Below are positions 1 through 10,129 of a stretch of DNA of 64,000 bases, in pieces. The notes beneath the pieces are model-generated. The model did not search any database. It had not been told where the DNA came from and worked only from the letters and a program-made list of their open reading frames with translations. How positions within the stretch are numbered: position 1 is the stretch's first letter; every line of letters begins with the position of its first letter. The position numbers and the translations under genes are program-made. Source of the stretch: JAEUQQ01 sp963697285 (GTDB taxonomy: Bacteria > Acidobacteriota > Vicinamibacteria > Vicinamibacterales > JAFNAJ01); NCBI GenBank assembly GCA_963697285.1, contig CAVONI010000004.1, positions 203,012 to 267,011 of the forward strand, in the 5' to 3' direction.

Positions 1-955
1 CGATCATCGCGCCGTGGAAGGCTGGAATGCCCAGCGGAGCGATGTGATCGATCAGCACGTCGGGAATCGTCAGCGAGCCGAACCCTTCACCGGGATCGCA
101 CCTCGAGCACGTGCCCCATACGACGCCGCGCACCTGTGCGAGGATGCCCGCCAGCGACAGCTGTGTGAGCATCCGGTCGATGCGATACGGGGCCTCCTGC
201 ACGTCCTCGATGAACAGGATGCTGCCGGTGAAGTCCGGAACGTACGGCGAGCCGAGGATGGCGGTCAACACCGTCAGGTTGCCGCCGAGCAGCTTGCCAC
301 GAGCGGTGCCCTTCGTGATCACGCGCGTCCGATGCTCGGTCTGGACGATGGCGTCGGTCGGTTCGGTGAGGTTCCTGAACGTGGCCGTTTCGCCGTTCCA
401 TGTGACACGTTTCATCCAGTCGAGGTTGAACGTGTTCCACACCGAGGCACCGTTGGGGCCATGGAACGTGACGAGCCCGGTCTTGTGGTGCAGCGAGAGG
501 AGGAGCGCCGTGATGTCGCTGTAGCCCTGCAGGATCTTGGGGTGCTTCGCGATGGTGTCCCAGTCGAGCCGCGGCAGCAGGCGCGCGGCGCCCCATCCGC
601 CGCGGATGCAGTGAATCGCCTTCACCGACGGGTCGGCGAACATCGCGTTGATGTCGGCGGCGCGATCCTCGTCGCGTCCGGCGAAGTAGCCGCGGCGGTC
701 GAACACGTGTGGTCCGAGCTTGCCGTTGAGCCCGAGCACCTTGAGGGCGTCGAGCAGGATGTCGACCTCGGTGTCGTCCCAGTTCGCGCTCGAGGGGATC
801 ACCAGGCCGACTGTGTCGCCTGGCTGCAGCCGTGCGGGCTTCACGACGCCTGGGCGCGACGTGGCTCCGGGCAGCTGGCCGCTGCCGTGCGCAGACACGA
901 GGGGGGCGAACGCCGCGACAGCGGCGGCAGTCAAGGCTTCTCGACGCGTGGGCAT
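1..955 (-). CDS. LD-carboxypeptidase, peptidase family S66 (3' end cut by window edge)
   Basis: The minus-strand reading frame begins at the ATG at 955 and runs off the left edge, giving about 318 visible residues. Peptidase S66 enzymes (LdcA/MccF type) cleave an L,D-peptide bond, usually the terminal D-Ala of the murein tetrapeptide. The motif GYSDIT at residues 144-149 carries the family's nucleophilic Ser (S146), and IRGGWGAARLLP and FIEDVQEAPYRIDRM are typical of the family. The N-terminus starts MPTRREALTAAAVAAFAPLV, a twin-arginine-like, alanine-rich export signal. An ATG further upstream at 973 hits a stop within three codons, so 955 is the only good start. The gene follows UPF0182 in the same direction after a 133-base gap. 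The catalytic His near the C-terminus may lie outside the window. The family is secure; the exact substrate is not. Confidence 0.85.
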   Translation of the reverse strand, partial: MPTRREALTAAAVAAFAPLVSAHGSGQLPGATSRPGVVKPARLQPGDTVGLVIPSSANWDDTEVDILLDALKVLGLNGKLGPHVFDRRGYFAGRDEDRAADINAMFADPSVKAIHCIRGGWGAARLLPRLDWDTIAKHPKILQGYSDITALLLSLHHKTGLVTFHGPNGASVWNTFNLDWMKRVTWNGETATFRNLTEPTDAIVQTEHRTRVITKGTARGKLLGGNLTVLTAILGSPYVPDFTGSILFIEDVQEAPYRIDRMLTQLSLAGILAQVRGVVWGTCSRCDPGEGFGSLTIPDVLIDHIAPLGIPAFHGAMI

Positions 956-1088
956 GCCGGGATTCTACGGCATGGCGAGCGGTGACTGACGGCAGGCCGC
1001 GCCGCCGCGAACGTCAGCGCGACCCTTCGCCGGGGTCTCCCGCCTGGCGGCAACCCCGGTCGTCCGTCCCCGGGGCCCCTGGCGCGAG

Positions 1089-3932
1089 CTACTGCGGTGG
1101 CGGTGGCTGCGTGCGCTGGGCGGCCGCCATGCGGTCGAGCAGTTCGCCCACGAGCTTCATCTCTTCGCCGTACCGCGCCCAGTTGCCGGTGCGCTGTGCT
1201 TCGATGGCGCGCAGGTACGCCGCCCGCGCCTGCGCGGCGAGATCGCCACCGGCAACGGGTGGTGCGCCCGTGGCCGGCGCAGCCGTCGAGGGCGCCGACC
1301 CGGGCACGGCAGGCGCTCCCGGGGCCGGGGTCGTCGCCGGTGCCTCCCCGCCCGCCGCAGGCAGCGTCTCGACCGGCACGAACTCGCCGGCGATCTTCCT
1401 GTTGCCGCTGCCTGGCGGGAAGATGCGCGCGATCGCCGCGTCCAGCGTCGCCTCCATGACGATGTGGTTCTGGTAGGCGACGATGACGCGCTTGAGTTCG
1501 GGGATGCGTCCGCCCTCCGACCGCAGGTAGAGCGGGCGGATGTAGAGCAGCGATTCCTCGATGGGGATCACCAGCAGCGTCCCCTGGATGACCTCGCTCC
1601 CCTGCTGGCTCCACAGCGTGATCTGCGGCGAGATGAGCTGGTCCTGGTTGATGCGGGCGGTGACCTGCCGGGGACCGTAGACGACCTTCTGCTTCGGGAA
1701 CTGGAAGATCACGATCTGGCCGTACTTCTCGCCGTCGCTGCGCGCGACCATCCACGAGGCCAGGTTGTCCTTGTTGCGCGGGGTGAACGGCAACATCTGG
1801 ATGAATTCGGCCGCCGACTCGCCCGGCAGCTTCATGATCGTGTACCACGGCCGCATGGCCTCGCGTTCGAGCCCGCGTGTCTGCGAGTCGCCGCGGGTGC
1901 CACGATCGATCGACGGCACCTCCCACTGGTCTTCCTTGTTGTAGAAGACGGCGGGGTTGGTCATGTGGTACGTCGCGAACATCCGCGCCTGCATCTCGAA
2001 GATGCCTTGCGGGTAGCGCAGCCGCGTCCGCAAGCCCTCGGGCATCTCGGAGAGCGGCTTGAGCAGCGTCGGGAACATCTTCTGCAGCGTGAGCGCAATC
2101 GGATCGGTCGGGTCGACGAGATAGAACGTCGTCGTGCCGTTGTACGCGTCGACGGTCACCTTCACCGAGTTGCGGATGTAGTTGATGCCAGCCGCCGACG
2201 CGGGCGTCGAGTAGGGGTACCGCTCGCTGGTCGTGTAGGCATCCTGGACCCAGTAGAGGCGACCGTCGGCGATCGACAGGTAGCGGTCGTTCTCGTAGGT
2301 CAGGAAAGGCGCGATGTTGCGGACGCGTTCCGCGATGCGCCGGTAGAAGAGCACCTTGCTCTCGGGTGAGATGTCGTTGGTCAGCAGGGTCTTCAGCGAT
2401 CCGAACCGGATGCTGAAGAGCGCCTTGCGCCAGAACGATCCCACGGCGACGCCGCCGGTTCCGTTGTAGACCGAGTAGACGTTGTCGTCGCCCCGCGGGT
2501 AGTGGAATTCCTTGGTCGCAGTGTTGACGAAGACGTGCTGCTCCGAGAGTTCACCGAAATAGATGCTCGGCTCGTCGATCGTCAGGTCGACCGACGACTC
2601 GGGCGGGAGGTTCTTGATGAAGAGGACGGGGAGCCCCTCGGCCGTGACCTCGTTGACCGGCCCCAGCGTGATGCCGTAGCCGTGCGTGAAGGTGAGGTGC
2701 TCGTTGATCCACGTGCGGTTGGGCAGGCTCCTCGCGTTCAACTCGCGCGCGGCGAGCATGACCTGCCGGTACTTGCCATCGATCCAGTAGCGATCGTTGT
2801 GAACCGAGACGAAGTCGTAGTACGTCCGGATTTCCTGGATCTGGCCGAACGTGTCGAGCAGGGGCTGGTGATCCCACAGCGGCACGTTGTCGATCGTGGC
2901 GGCGTTGCGTTCGATGTCGTCGCGCGACAGCAGCGAGTCGCCCGACAATTGCCGCTCGTCGGCGGTGTCGATGTTGAAGGCCTTCCGCGTCCCCGCCACG
3001 TTGTGGATGATGAACGGGGTCTCCTTCACCTGCTCGTTGGGCGCGACCACGAAACGCTGGATGGCAGAGGCGTACAACTCGCCGCCGACCGCCACGACCA
3101 CGTACAGCCCGACGGCCGCGAACACGGGCCAGCGTCCCCTGGCGAACGCCTGCATCACCGCGAGGGCCGCCGCGATCAGCGACGCGACGGTGAGCACGCG
3201 GAGGGCCGGCATGCGCGCCGCCACGTCGGTGAACGAGGCACCGTGGATGATGCCCGACGGCTGCGACATCATCGCCGGCACGCTGAGCCATGCACCCGTC
3301 GCCAGGAGGACGAAGATGACCGACGCGATGGCCGCCAGGTGCGTCGATGCGGGTGGATCGGTGTAGATGCCGCGGCGCGGGCTCATGCCCACCGCACCCG
3401 ACATCACGTAGACGGCGACGGTGGCCAGCAGTGTGCCGGCGGCGAGCGCCAGCCCGAGGCGCTGCAGCGCCTGCAGGAACGGCAGCGTGAAGACGTAGAA
3501 GGCCGGGTCGTGGCCCAGGACCGGATCGACGGCGCCGAACGGCGTGCCGTTGAGGAAGAACAACCACGTGTCCCAGTGCGACTGGGTGTAGCTCGCGCAG
3601 GCGGCCGCGGCCACGGCCGACACGATCCAGACCGTCGGGGTGAGGCGCGCGGGGTCCACGGCGACCGTGCGCGGGCCGTCGGGCGTCACGACCACGAACT
3701 CGCGCCTGCGGGCGCTGCGCATCGCGAACAGCAGGTTGGGCGCGATGATCCCCAGCGCCACCAGGAAACCGACGGCCGAGAGGGTCGCCTGCGCAGACAG
3801 CGTCTTGAGGAACACCGCCTGGTAACCCGTCTCGCCGAACCACAGCCAGTCGGTATAGAAGGTCGCGAACCAGGGGACGCCAATCAGGACCGCGACCAGG
3901 AGGCTCAGCAGGCCCTTCGCCGGGCGGTTCAC
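1089..3932 (-). CDS. UPF0182 family membrane protein
   Basis: This 947-residue protein matches the UPF0182 (COG1615) family in length and layout. About seven hydrophobic segments occupy residues 1-300, beginning LLSLLVAVLIGVPWFATFYTDW. A large extracytoplasmic region follows, containing the family-typical stretch FTHGYGITLGPVNEV. The tail is rich in Pro, Ala and Gly (about residues 860-910) and ends in a helix. The molecular function of the family is unknown. The start is a GTG at 3932 that overlaps the sufT stop as GTGA, so the gene is translationally coupled to the end of the suf operon. This is a neighbourhood link only; no iron-sulfur ligand pattern is visible. Confidence 0.88.
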   Translation of the reverse strand: MNRPAKGLLSLLVAVLIGVPWFATFYTDWLWFGETGYQAVFLKTLSAQATLSAVGFLVALGIIAPNLLFAMRSARRREFVVVTPDGPRTVAVDPARLTPTVWIVSAVAAAACASYTQSHWDTWLFFLNGTPFGAVDPVLGHDPAFYVFTLPFLQALQRLGLALAAGTLLATVAVYVMSGAVGMSPRRGIYTDPPASTHLAAIASVIFVLLATGAWLSVPAMMSQPSGIIHGASFTDVAARMPALRVLTVASLIAAALAVMQAFARGRWPVFAAVGLYVVVAVGGELYASAIQRFVVAPNEQVKETPFIIHNVAGTRKAFNIDTADERQLSGDSLLSRDDIERNAATIDNVPLWDHQPLLDTFGQIQEIRTYYDFVSVHNDRYWIDGKYRQVMLAARELNARSLPNRTWINEHLTFTHGYGITLGPVNEVTAEGLPVLFIKNLPPESSVDLTIDEPSIYFGELSEQHVFVNTATKEFHYPRGDDNVYSVYNGTGGVAVGSFWRKALFSIRFGSLKTLLTNDISPESKVLFYRRIAERVRNIAPFLTYENDRYLSIADGRLYWVQDAYTTSERYPYSTPASAAGINYIRNSVKVTVDAYNGTTTFYLVDPTDPIALTLQKMFPTLLKPLSEMPEGLRTRLRYPQGIFEMQARMFATYHMTNPAVFYNKEDQWEVPSIDRGTRGDSQTRGLEREAMRPWYTIMKLPGESAAEFIQMLPFTPRNKDNLASWMVARSDGEKYGQIVIFQFPKQKVVYGPRQVTARINQDQLISPQITLWSQQGSEVIQGTLLVIPIEESLLYIRPLYLRSEGGRIPELKRVIVAYQNHIVMEATLDAAIARIFPPGSGNRKIAGEFVPVETLPAAGGEAPATTPAPGAPAVPGSAPSTAAPATGAPPVAGGDLAAQARAAYLRAIEAQRTGNWARYGEEMKLVGELLDRMAAAQRTQPPPPQ

Positions 3933-4456
3933 AGCAGTCCCAGTTGCAGCCGCGCTGCGTCAGACATCTTCTCCATGCTCCACGGGGGCTCCCACACGAT
4001 CTCGACGTGCGCATCAGTGACGCCCGGCACCGACTTGGTCTTGTACTGGACCTCGTGCGGCAGTGCCTGCGCTGACGGGCAATTCGGACTGGTCAGGGTC
4101 ATGTCGATCCAGACGCGGCGATCGGTGCCGACCCGGATGTCGTAGACCAGGCCGAGTTCGAAGATGTTCACAGGGATCTCGGGGTCGAAGACGGTCGAGA
4201 TGGCCTGCACGACCTTCGGCTTCAGTTCCTGGGTCGCCTCGGGGTCGAGTTCGACCGGCGCGAACGCGCCGGGCGCCGCGGCGGGAGGCGGCTCGAGCAG
4301 CGCGGAGACGTCGAACGTGTCGCGCGGCTCGGAGGGCGCGAGCGCAGGCTCAGGTCGAAGCTCAGGCGCGCCGTCGGCCGGGGCGGCGGCCGCCCCGGCG
4401 GCGGGTTCGCCCGGCGCCGACACCTGCGCCTTGTCTTTCCTGAAGAACGAGAACAT
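3929..4456 (-). CDS. sufT: SufT-like DUF59 iron-sulfur maturation protein
   Basis: A 175-residue protein. The C-terminal 110 residues form a DUF59/MIP18 domain (VVQAISTVFDPEIPVNIFEL), with the hallmark DPEIP and the motif TSPNCPSAQALP bearing the conserved Cys. SufT proteins help mature Fe-S proteins or deliver clusters to them. The first 65 residues are an Ala/Pro-rich extension (MFSFFRKDKAQVSAPGEPAA...) not usual for the family. The ATG at 4456 lies two bases after the sufU stop. A longer in-frame opening extends upstream but runs through sufU, so the ATG next to the sufU stop is preferred. It is the sixth gene of sufBCDSUT. Confidence 0.88.
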   Translation of the reverse strand: MFSFFRKDKAQVSAPGEPAAGAAAAPADGAPELRPEPALAPSEPRDTFDVSALLEPPPAAAPGAFAPVELDPEATQELKPKVVQAISTVFDPEIPVNIFELGLVYDIRVGTDRRVWIDMTLTSPNCPSAQALPHEVQYKTKSVPGVTDAHVEIVWEPPWSMEKMSDAARLQLGLL

Positions 4457-4458
4457 GG

Positions 4459-4920
4459 TCAATCCCCGGATTCTGTGGTGACGGTGCCAGACGGCATGTG
4501 GAGCGCAGCCTGCAGCGTGTGCCAGGCCAGCGTGGCGCACTTGACGCGCGTCGGATACTCTGCAACGCCTGCAAACACGGCCAGCTTGCCAATGGATGCC
4601 GGTGGGGCGACCGTCGGGTCGCCCGATGTCACCATGGCGTGGAACTCGTTGAACAACGTTTCGACCTCGTCGATCGTCAGCCCCTTGACGATGTCGGTCA
4701 TCATCGAGGCCGAGGCCTTCGAGATCGCGCAGCCCGACCCGACGAACGAGACGTCGGCGATGCGACCGCCGCCGAGCCTGAGGTACACGGTGAGGCGGTC
4801 GCCGCAGAGGGGGTTGTGCCCATCGACCTGGTGGTCGGCCGGCTCCAGGACCCGGAAGTTTCTCGGTCGCCTGTTGTGGTCGAGGATGACCTCCTGGTAG
4901 AGGTCGCGCAAATCCGACAT
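4459..4920 (-). CDS. sufU: SufU iron-sulfur scaffold / zinc-dependent sulfurtransferase
   Basis: A 153-residue NifU_N/SufU protein that accepts persulfide sulfur from SufS for cluster assembly. The conserved ligands are visible: Cys in NPLCGD (about residue 39), Cys in GSGCAISKAS (about 64) and Cys in RVKCATLAW (about 126), plus the Asp after the first Cys. An insert of about 20 residues between the second and third Cys matches the SufU rather than the IscU type. The start codon shares a base with the sufS stop (ATGA), showing tight coupling to its partner desulfurase. Confidence 0.93.
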   Translation of the reverse strand: MSDLRDLYQEVILDHNRRPRNFRVLEPADHQVDGHNPLCGDRLTVYLRLGGGRIADVSFVGSGCAISKASASMMTDIVKGLTIDEVETLFNEFHAMVTSGDPTVAPPASIGKLAVFAGVAEYPTRVKCATLAWHTLQAALHMPSGTVTTESGD

Positions 4921-6167
4921 CAGCCGAACACCTCGCGCACCACGGCCAGGGCCTTGACGAGTGCGTCGACATCGTCACGCGTGTTGTACATCGCGAACGA
5001 TGCACGCACCGTGGCGGGCACGCCATAACGATCCATCACCGGTTGCGCACAGTGCTGCCCGGTCCTGACGGCGACACCCTCGCGATCGAGGATCGTGCCG
5101 ACATCGTGGGGATGCACGCCGTCGAGCACGAACGAGACCAGGCCCGCCTTCTCGCGGGCCGTGCCGATGACGCGCACGCCCGACACGGTCGCGAGGCGGT
5201 CTGTCGCGTAGCGTAGCAGATCGGCCTCGTGGGCGGCGACCTCGGCGAGGTCGAACCGCGACAGGAAATCCACCGCCGCCCCGAAACCGACGACGCCCGC
5301 GATGTTCGGGGTGCCGGCCTCGAACCGGTAGGGCAGGACGTTGTAGGTGGTCTTCTCGAACGTGACCGACGCGATCATGTCGCCCCCGCCCTGGTACGGC
5401 GGCATGGCCTCGAGCAGGGCCCGCTTTCCGAACAGCGCGCCCGTCCCGGTCGGCCCGTACAGCTTGTGGGCCGAGAACGCGTAGAAGTCGCAGTCGATGT
5501 CGGCCACGTCCACGGGCATGTGGGCGACGGCCTGCGCGCCATCGATGAGCACGGGCACGCCCCGCGCGTGGGCGCGGGCCACCAGGTCCTTGACCGGATT
5601 GATCGTGCCCAGCGCGTTCGAGACGTGGATCAAAGACACAAACCGTGTCTTGTCGGTCAGCAGGCGATCGAAGGCGTCGAGATCGAGGGTGCCCGACTCG
5701 TCGATCGGCACGACGCGCAGCGTCGCGCCGGTCTGCCCGCACACGATCTGCCAGGGCACGATGTTCGAGTGGTGCTCCATCCAGGTGATCAGCACTTCGT
5801 CACCCGGGCCGAGGTTCGTGCGGCCCCAGCTCTGCGCCACGAGGTTGATGCCCTCGGTGCAGCCCTTGGTGAAGATCACCTCGCGCGGGTCGCGCACGTT
5901 GATCAGCCGCGCGACCCTGGCGCGGGCGCCCTCGTAGGCCCTGGTCGCCCGCTCGCTCAGCAGGTGCGTCGCGCGATGGATGTTCGCGTTGTCGTGCGCG
6001 TAGTACTGCGACTCGGCGTCGATCACGGCCTGCGGCTTCTGCGTCGTGTTGGCGTTGTCGAGGTACACGAGGTCGTGCCCGTGGATGCGAGCAGACAGGA
6101 TCGGGAACTCGGCACGAAGCGCGGCAGCTTCGAGGGGACGGGTCGTCGTGGACGTGTGAGAACTCAT
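4920..6167 (-). CDS. sufS: SufS cysteine desulfurase
   Basis: A 415-residue class II (SufS/CsdA) PLP-dependent cysteine desulfurase that supplies sulfur to the SUF machinery. Signatures include YLDNANTTQKP near the N-terminus, the PLP lysine in SAHKLYGPTGTG, the active-site Cys in RTGQHCAQPVMDRYG, and TKGCTEGINLVAQSW. In the motif, Gln replaces the more common second His (HHC), a mild variation. The ATG at 6167 gives the normal SufS length; an upstream in-frame opening runs into the repeat cluster at 6180-6325 and sufD, and is not coding. The stop overlaps sufU. Confidence 0.95.
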   Translation of the reverse strand: MSSHTSTTTRPLEAAALRAEFPILSARIHGHDLVYLDNANTTQKPQAVIDAESQYYAHDNANIHRATHLLSERATRAYEGARARVARLINVRDPREVIFTKGCTEGINLVAQSWGRTNLGPGDEVLITWMEHHSNIVPWQIVCGQTGATLRVVPIDESGTLDLDAFDRLLTDKTRFVSLIHVSNALGTINPVKDLVARAHARGVPVLIDGAQAVAHMPVDVADIDCDFYAFSAHKLYGPTGTGALFGKRALLEAMPPYQGGGDMIASVTFEKTTYNVLPYRFEAGTPNIAGVVGFGAAVDFLSRFDLAEVAAHEADLLRYATDRLATVSGVRVIGTAREKAGLVSFVLDGVHPHDVGTILDREGVAVRTGQHCAQPVMDRYGVPATVRASFAMYNTRDDVDALVKALAVVREVFG

Positions 6168-6179
6168 CTGCCGCCTTCC

Positions 6180-6325
6180 GCCTTCGCACTTCGTGCCTCG
6201 GCGAGACCGGTCCGCCCCGGGCAAACCGTCACGTGCCGCCGCACTGTTGAGCCTGCCTCGCCGAAGCACCAAAGTGCGACGGCGGCGGTCGTGCCTCGCC
6301 GCAGCACCGAAGGTGCGAAGGCGGG
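6180..6325. repeat. Cluster of three short palindromic (REP-like) units between sufD and sufS
   Basis: Three related units occupy the only sizeable gap in the suf operon. The unit at 6180-6206 is inverted relative to those at 6251-6286 and 6291-6325. All share a core close to GCCTCGCCGAAGCACC followed by AAGGTGCGAAGGCGG, which can fold on itself through GCACC/GGTGC. A partial relative (CCTGCCTCGCCGAAGCC on the minus strand) lies in the sufB-sufC gap near 8505-8530. The last unit ends directly at the sufD stop. Such elements often stabilise or trim polycistronic mRNA; that role is inferred. Confidence 0.6.
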
Positions 6326-7648
6326 TCAGACGATCAGGGCCGCCTTCGGGAGCTGTGTCAGCAGCGTGTGCTCCAGCGAGTCGCGCAGCGGCGCAATCGT
6401 CACGTGGTCGATGACTTCGCTGGCGAACGCGTGCACGAGCATGGCGCGTGCGTGCGTCTCGCCGATGCCGCGCGCGCGCAGGTAGAACAACTGCGTCTCG
6501 TCGAGCTGCCCGACCGTCGCGCCGTGCGTGCACTTTACATCGTCGGCGAAGATCTCGAGCTGCGGCTTGGTGTTGATCGTCGCGTCGTCCGACAGCAGCA
6601 GCACCTTGTTCGTCTGCTTGGCGTCGGTCTTCTGCGCGTCGAGCCTCACGAAGATCTTGCCGTTGAACACACCACGCGAGGCATCGTCGAGCATGCCCTT
6701 GTACACCTCGTGGCTCTCGCAGTGCGGCATGGCGTGATCGATGGCGGTGTGCGTATCGACCAGGCGCGTGCCGTTCGCGAGATACAGGCCGTTCAGCGTG
6801 CAGTGGATGCCCTCGGCCCCGAGCCACGCGCCGATGTCGTTGCGCGAGATCGCGCCGCCGAACACGAAACTCTGCTGGTTGTACACGGCCGAGCGGTCGA
6901 GACGCACCTGCGTGTTGCCGACGTGGTACGCCTTCAGGCTCTCGCGCTGCACACGGTAGTGCTCGATCCGTGAGTGCGCCCCGCCGACGACCTCGGTCAC
7001 GGCGTTCGTCAGGTAGACCTCGCCGTCGGGCCCGCCGTAGCTCTCGATGATCCGTACCTGGCTCCGGTCTCCCACGACGATGGTCGTGCGCGGGTGCGAG
7101 ACCGTCGGCGCGCCGCTGGTCGTCGAGAGGTACAGGATGTGGATCGGGTCGGGCACCACCGTTTTGGCGGGCACATGGACGACCGCGCCGTCGTGCGTGA
7201 ACGCCGTGTTCAGCGCGACGAACGCCTCGTCATCCGACGCGCACCGCGTCAGGTACGGATCCACGAGGCCGGGATCGACCGCCAGGACGCTCGCCAGGTT
7301 CGTGGCACGCACGCCGGCGCCGAGTGCGCCCACCGACGAGAGGGCCTCGGAGAAGTGCCCGTTGACGAACACGAGGCGCGTGCACGCGAGGCCACGCACG
7401 TCGATCCGGGCGAGCACGGAGCGATCGACCGTGGTGATCGAGGGCTCGGCGAATGCCGTCGAGGCGATGGGCGCGATGTTCGTGAAGCGCCACTCCTCGT
7501 GCCGGGTGGTCGGGAAGCCGATCTCGGCGAACCGCTGAATCGCACGGGCGCGGATCGGCGCAAGCCAGATCGGATCGCTGGCGCCGCGACGTGCGGCGAG
7601 GGCGTCGAACCGGGCGCGGTAGAGGTCCTGGGCTTCTGCAACGGCCAT
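6326..7648 (-). CDS. sufD: SufD Fe-S cluster assembly protein
   Basis: A 440-residue SufB/SufD-family protein that forms the SufBC2D scaffold complex with SufB and SufC. The N-terminal part (SDPIWLAPIRARAIQRFAEIGFPTTRHEEWRFT, given here as a region at residues 23-55) carries the SufD-typical RHEEWR...TN block. The C-terminal beta-helix includes VGQLDETQLFYLRARGIGE, where the ThrHis-Gly-Ala-Thr sequence (CTHGATVG) is conserved. The ATG at 7648 lies 12 bases past the sufC stop. The repeat cluster immediately follows the stop. Confidence 0.92.
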   Translation of the reverse strand: MAVAEAQDLYRARFDALAARRGASDPIWLAPIRARAIQRFAEIGFPTTRHEEWRFTNIAPIASTAFAEPSITTVDRSVLARIDVRGLACTRLVFVNGHFSEALSSVGALGAGVRATNLASVLAVDPGLVDPYLTRCASDDEAFVALNTAFTHDGAVVHVPAKTVVPDPIHILYLSTTSGAPTVSHPRTTIVVGDRSQVRIIESYGGPDGEVYLTNAVTEVVGGAHSRIEHYRVQRESLKAYHVGNTQVRLDRSAVYNQQSFVFGGAISRNDIGAWLGAEGIHCTLNGLYLANGTRLVDTHTAIDHAMPHCESHEVYKGMLDDASRGVFNGKIFVRLDAQKTDAKQTNKVLLLSDDATINTKPQLEIFADDVKCTHGATVGQLDETQLFYLRARGIGETHARAMLVHAFASEVIDHVTIAPLRDSLEHTLLTQLPKAALIV

Positions 7649-7660
7649 GATCGCAGACCC

Positions 7661-8425
<765 letters not shown>

Positions 8426-8532
8426 GGCGGATTCGTGACCTGGAATGAATTGAGCGCGAGTGTGTGTGAACGCGTGAACGGCGCCCGCCTGCGCCGGCTC
8501 AATGGGTGAACCGGCTTCGGCGAGGCAGGCCC

Positions 8533-9975
<1,443 letters not shown>

Positions 9976-9992
9976 GCGGCTGGAATCCTGTG

Positions 9993-10014
9993 GGGCGCCG
10001 TCTGACAGGCGCCC
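9993..10014 (-). promoter_or_regulatory. Hairpin in the predicted suf 5' leader
   Basis: GGGCGCC (9993-9999) and GGCGCCC (10008-10014) form a perfect seven-base stem with an eight-base loop, 17 bases before the sufB start on the transcribed strand. It lies at or just after the predicted transcription start. It has no U-tract, so it is not an intrinsic terminator. A role in mRNA stability or control is inference. Confidence 0.4.
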
Positions 10015-10018
10015 GGTC

Positions 10019-10047
10019 AATATACGACCAACGGAGTCGGAGATCAA
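10019..10047 (-). promoter_or_regulatory. Sigma-70-like promoter of the suf operon
   Basis: On the minus strand TTGATC (10042-10047) and TATATT (10019-10024) are separated by exactly 17 bases, giving 4/6 and 5/6 matches to the housekeeping consensus. The predicted start is near 10012, about 37 bases before the sufB ATG. It is the only AT-rich patch in the surrounding GC-rich sequence. Confidence 0.55.
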
Positions 10048-10129
10048 CAACGTCGTTCGATGAGACGCCGCGAATGCGCCCGCGATTCCGCGCAATGCGA
10101 CGCGGCACGACGGCCAACGGCCGAGGCGG

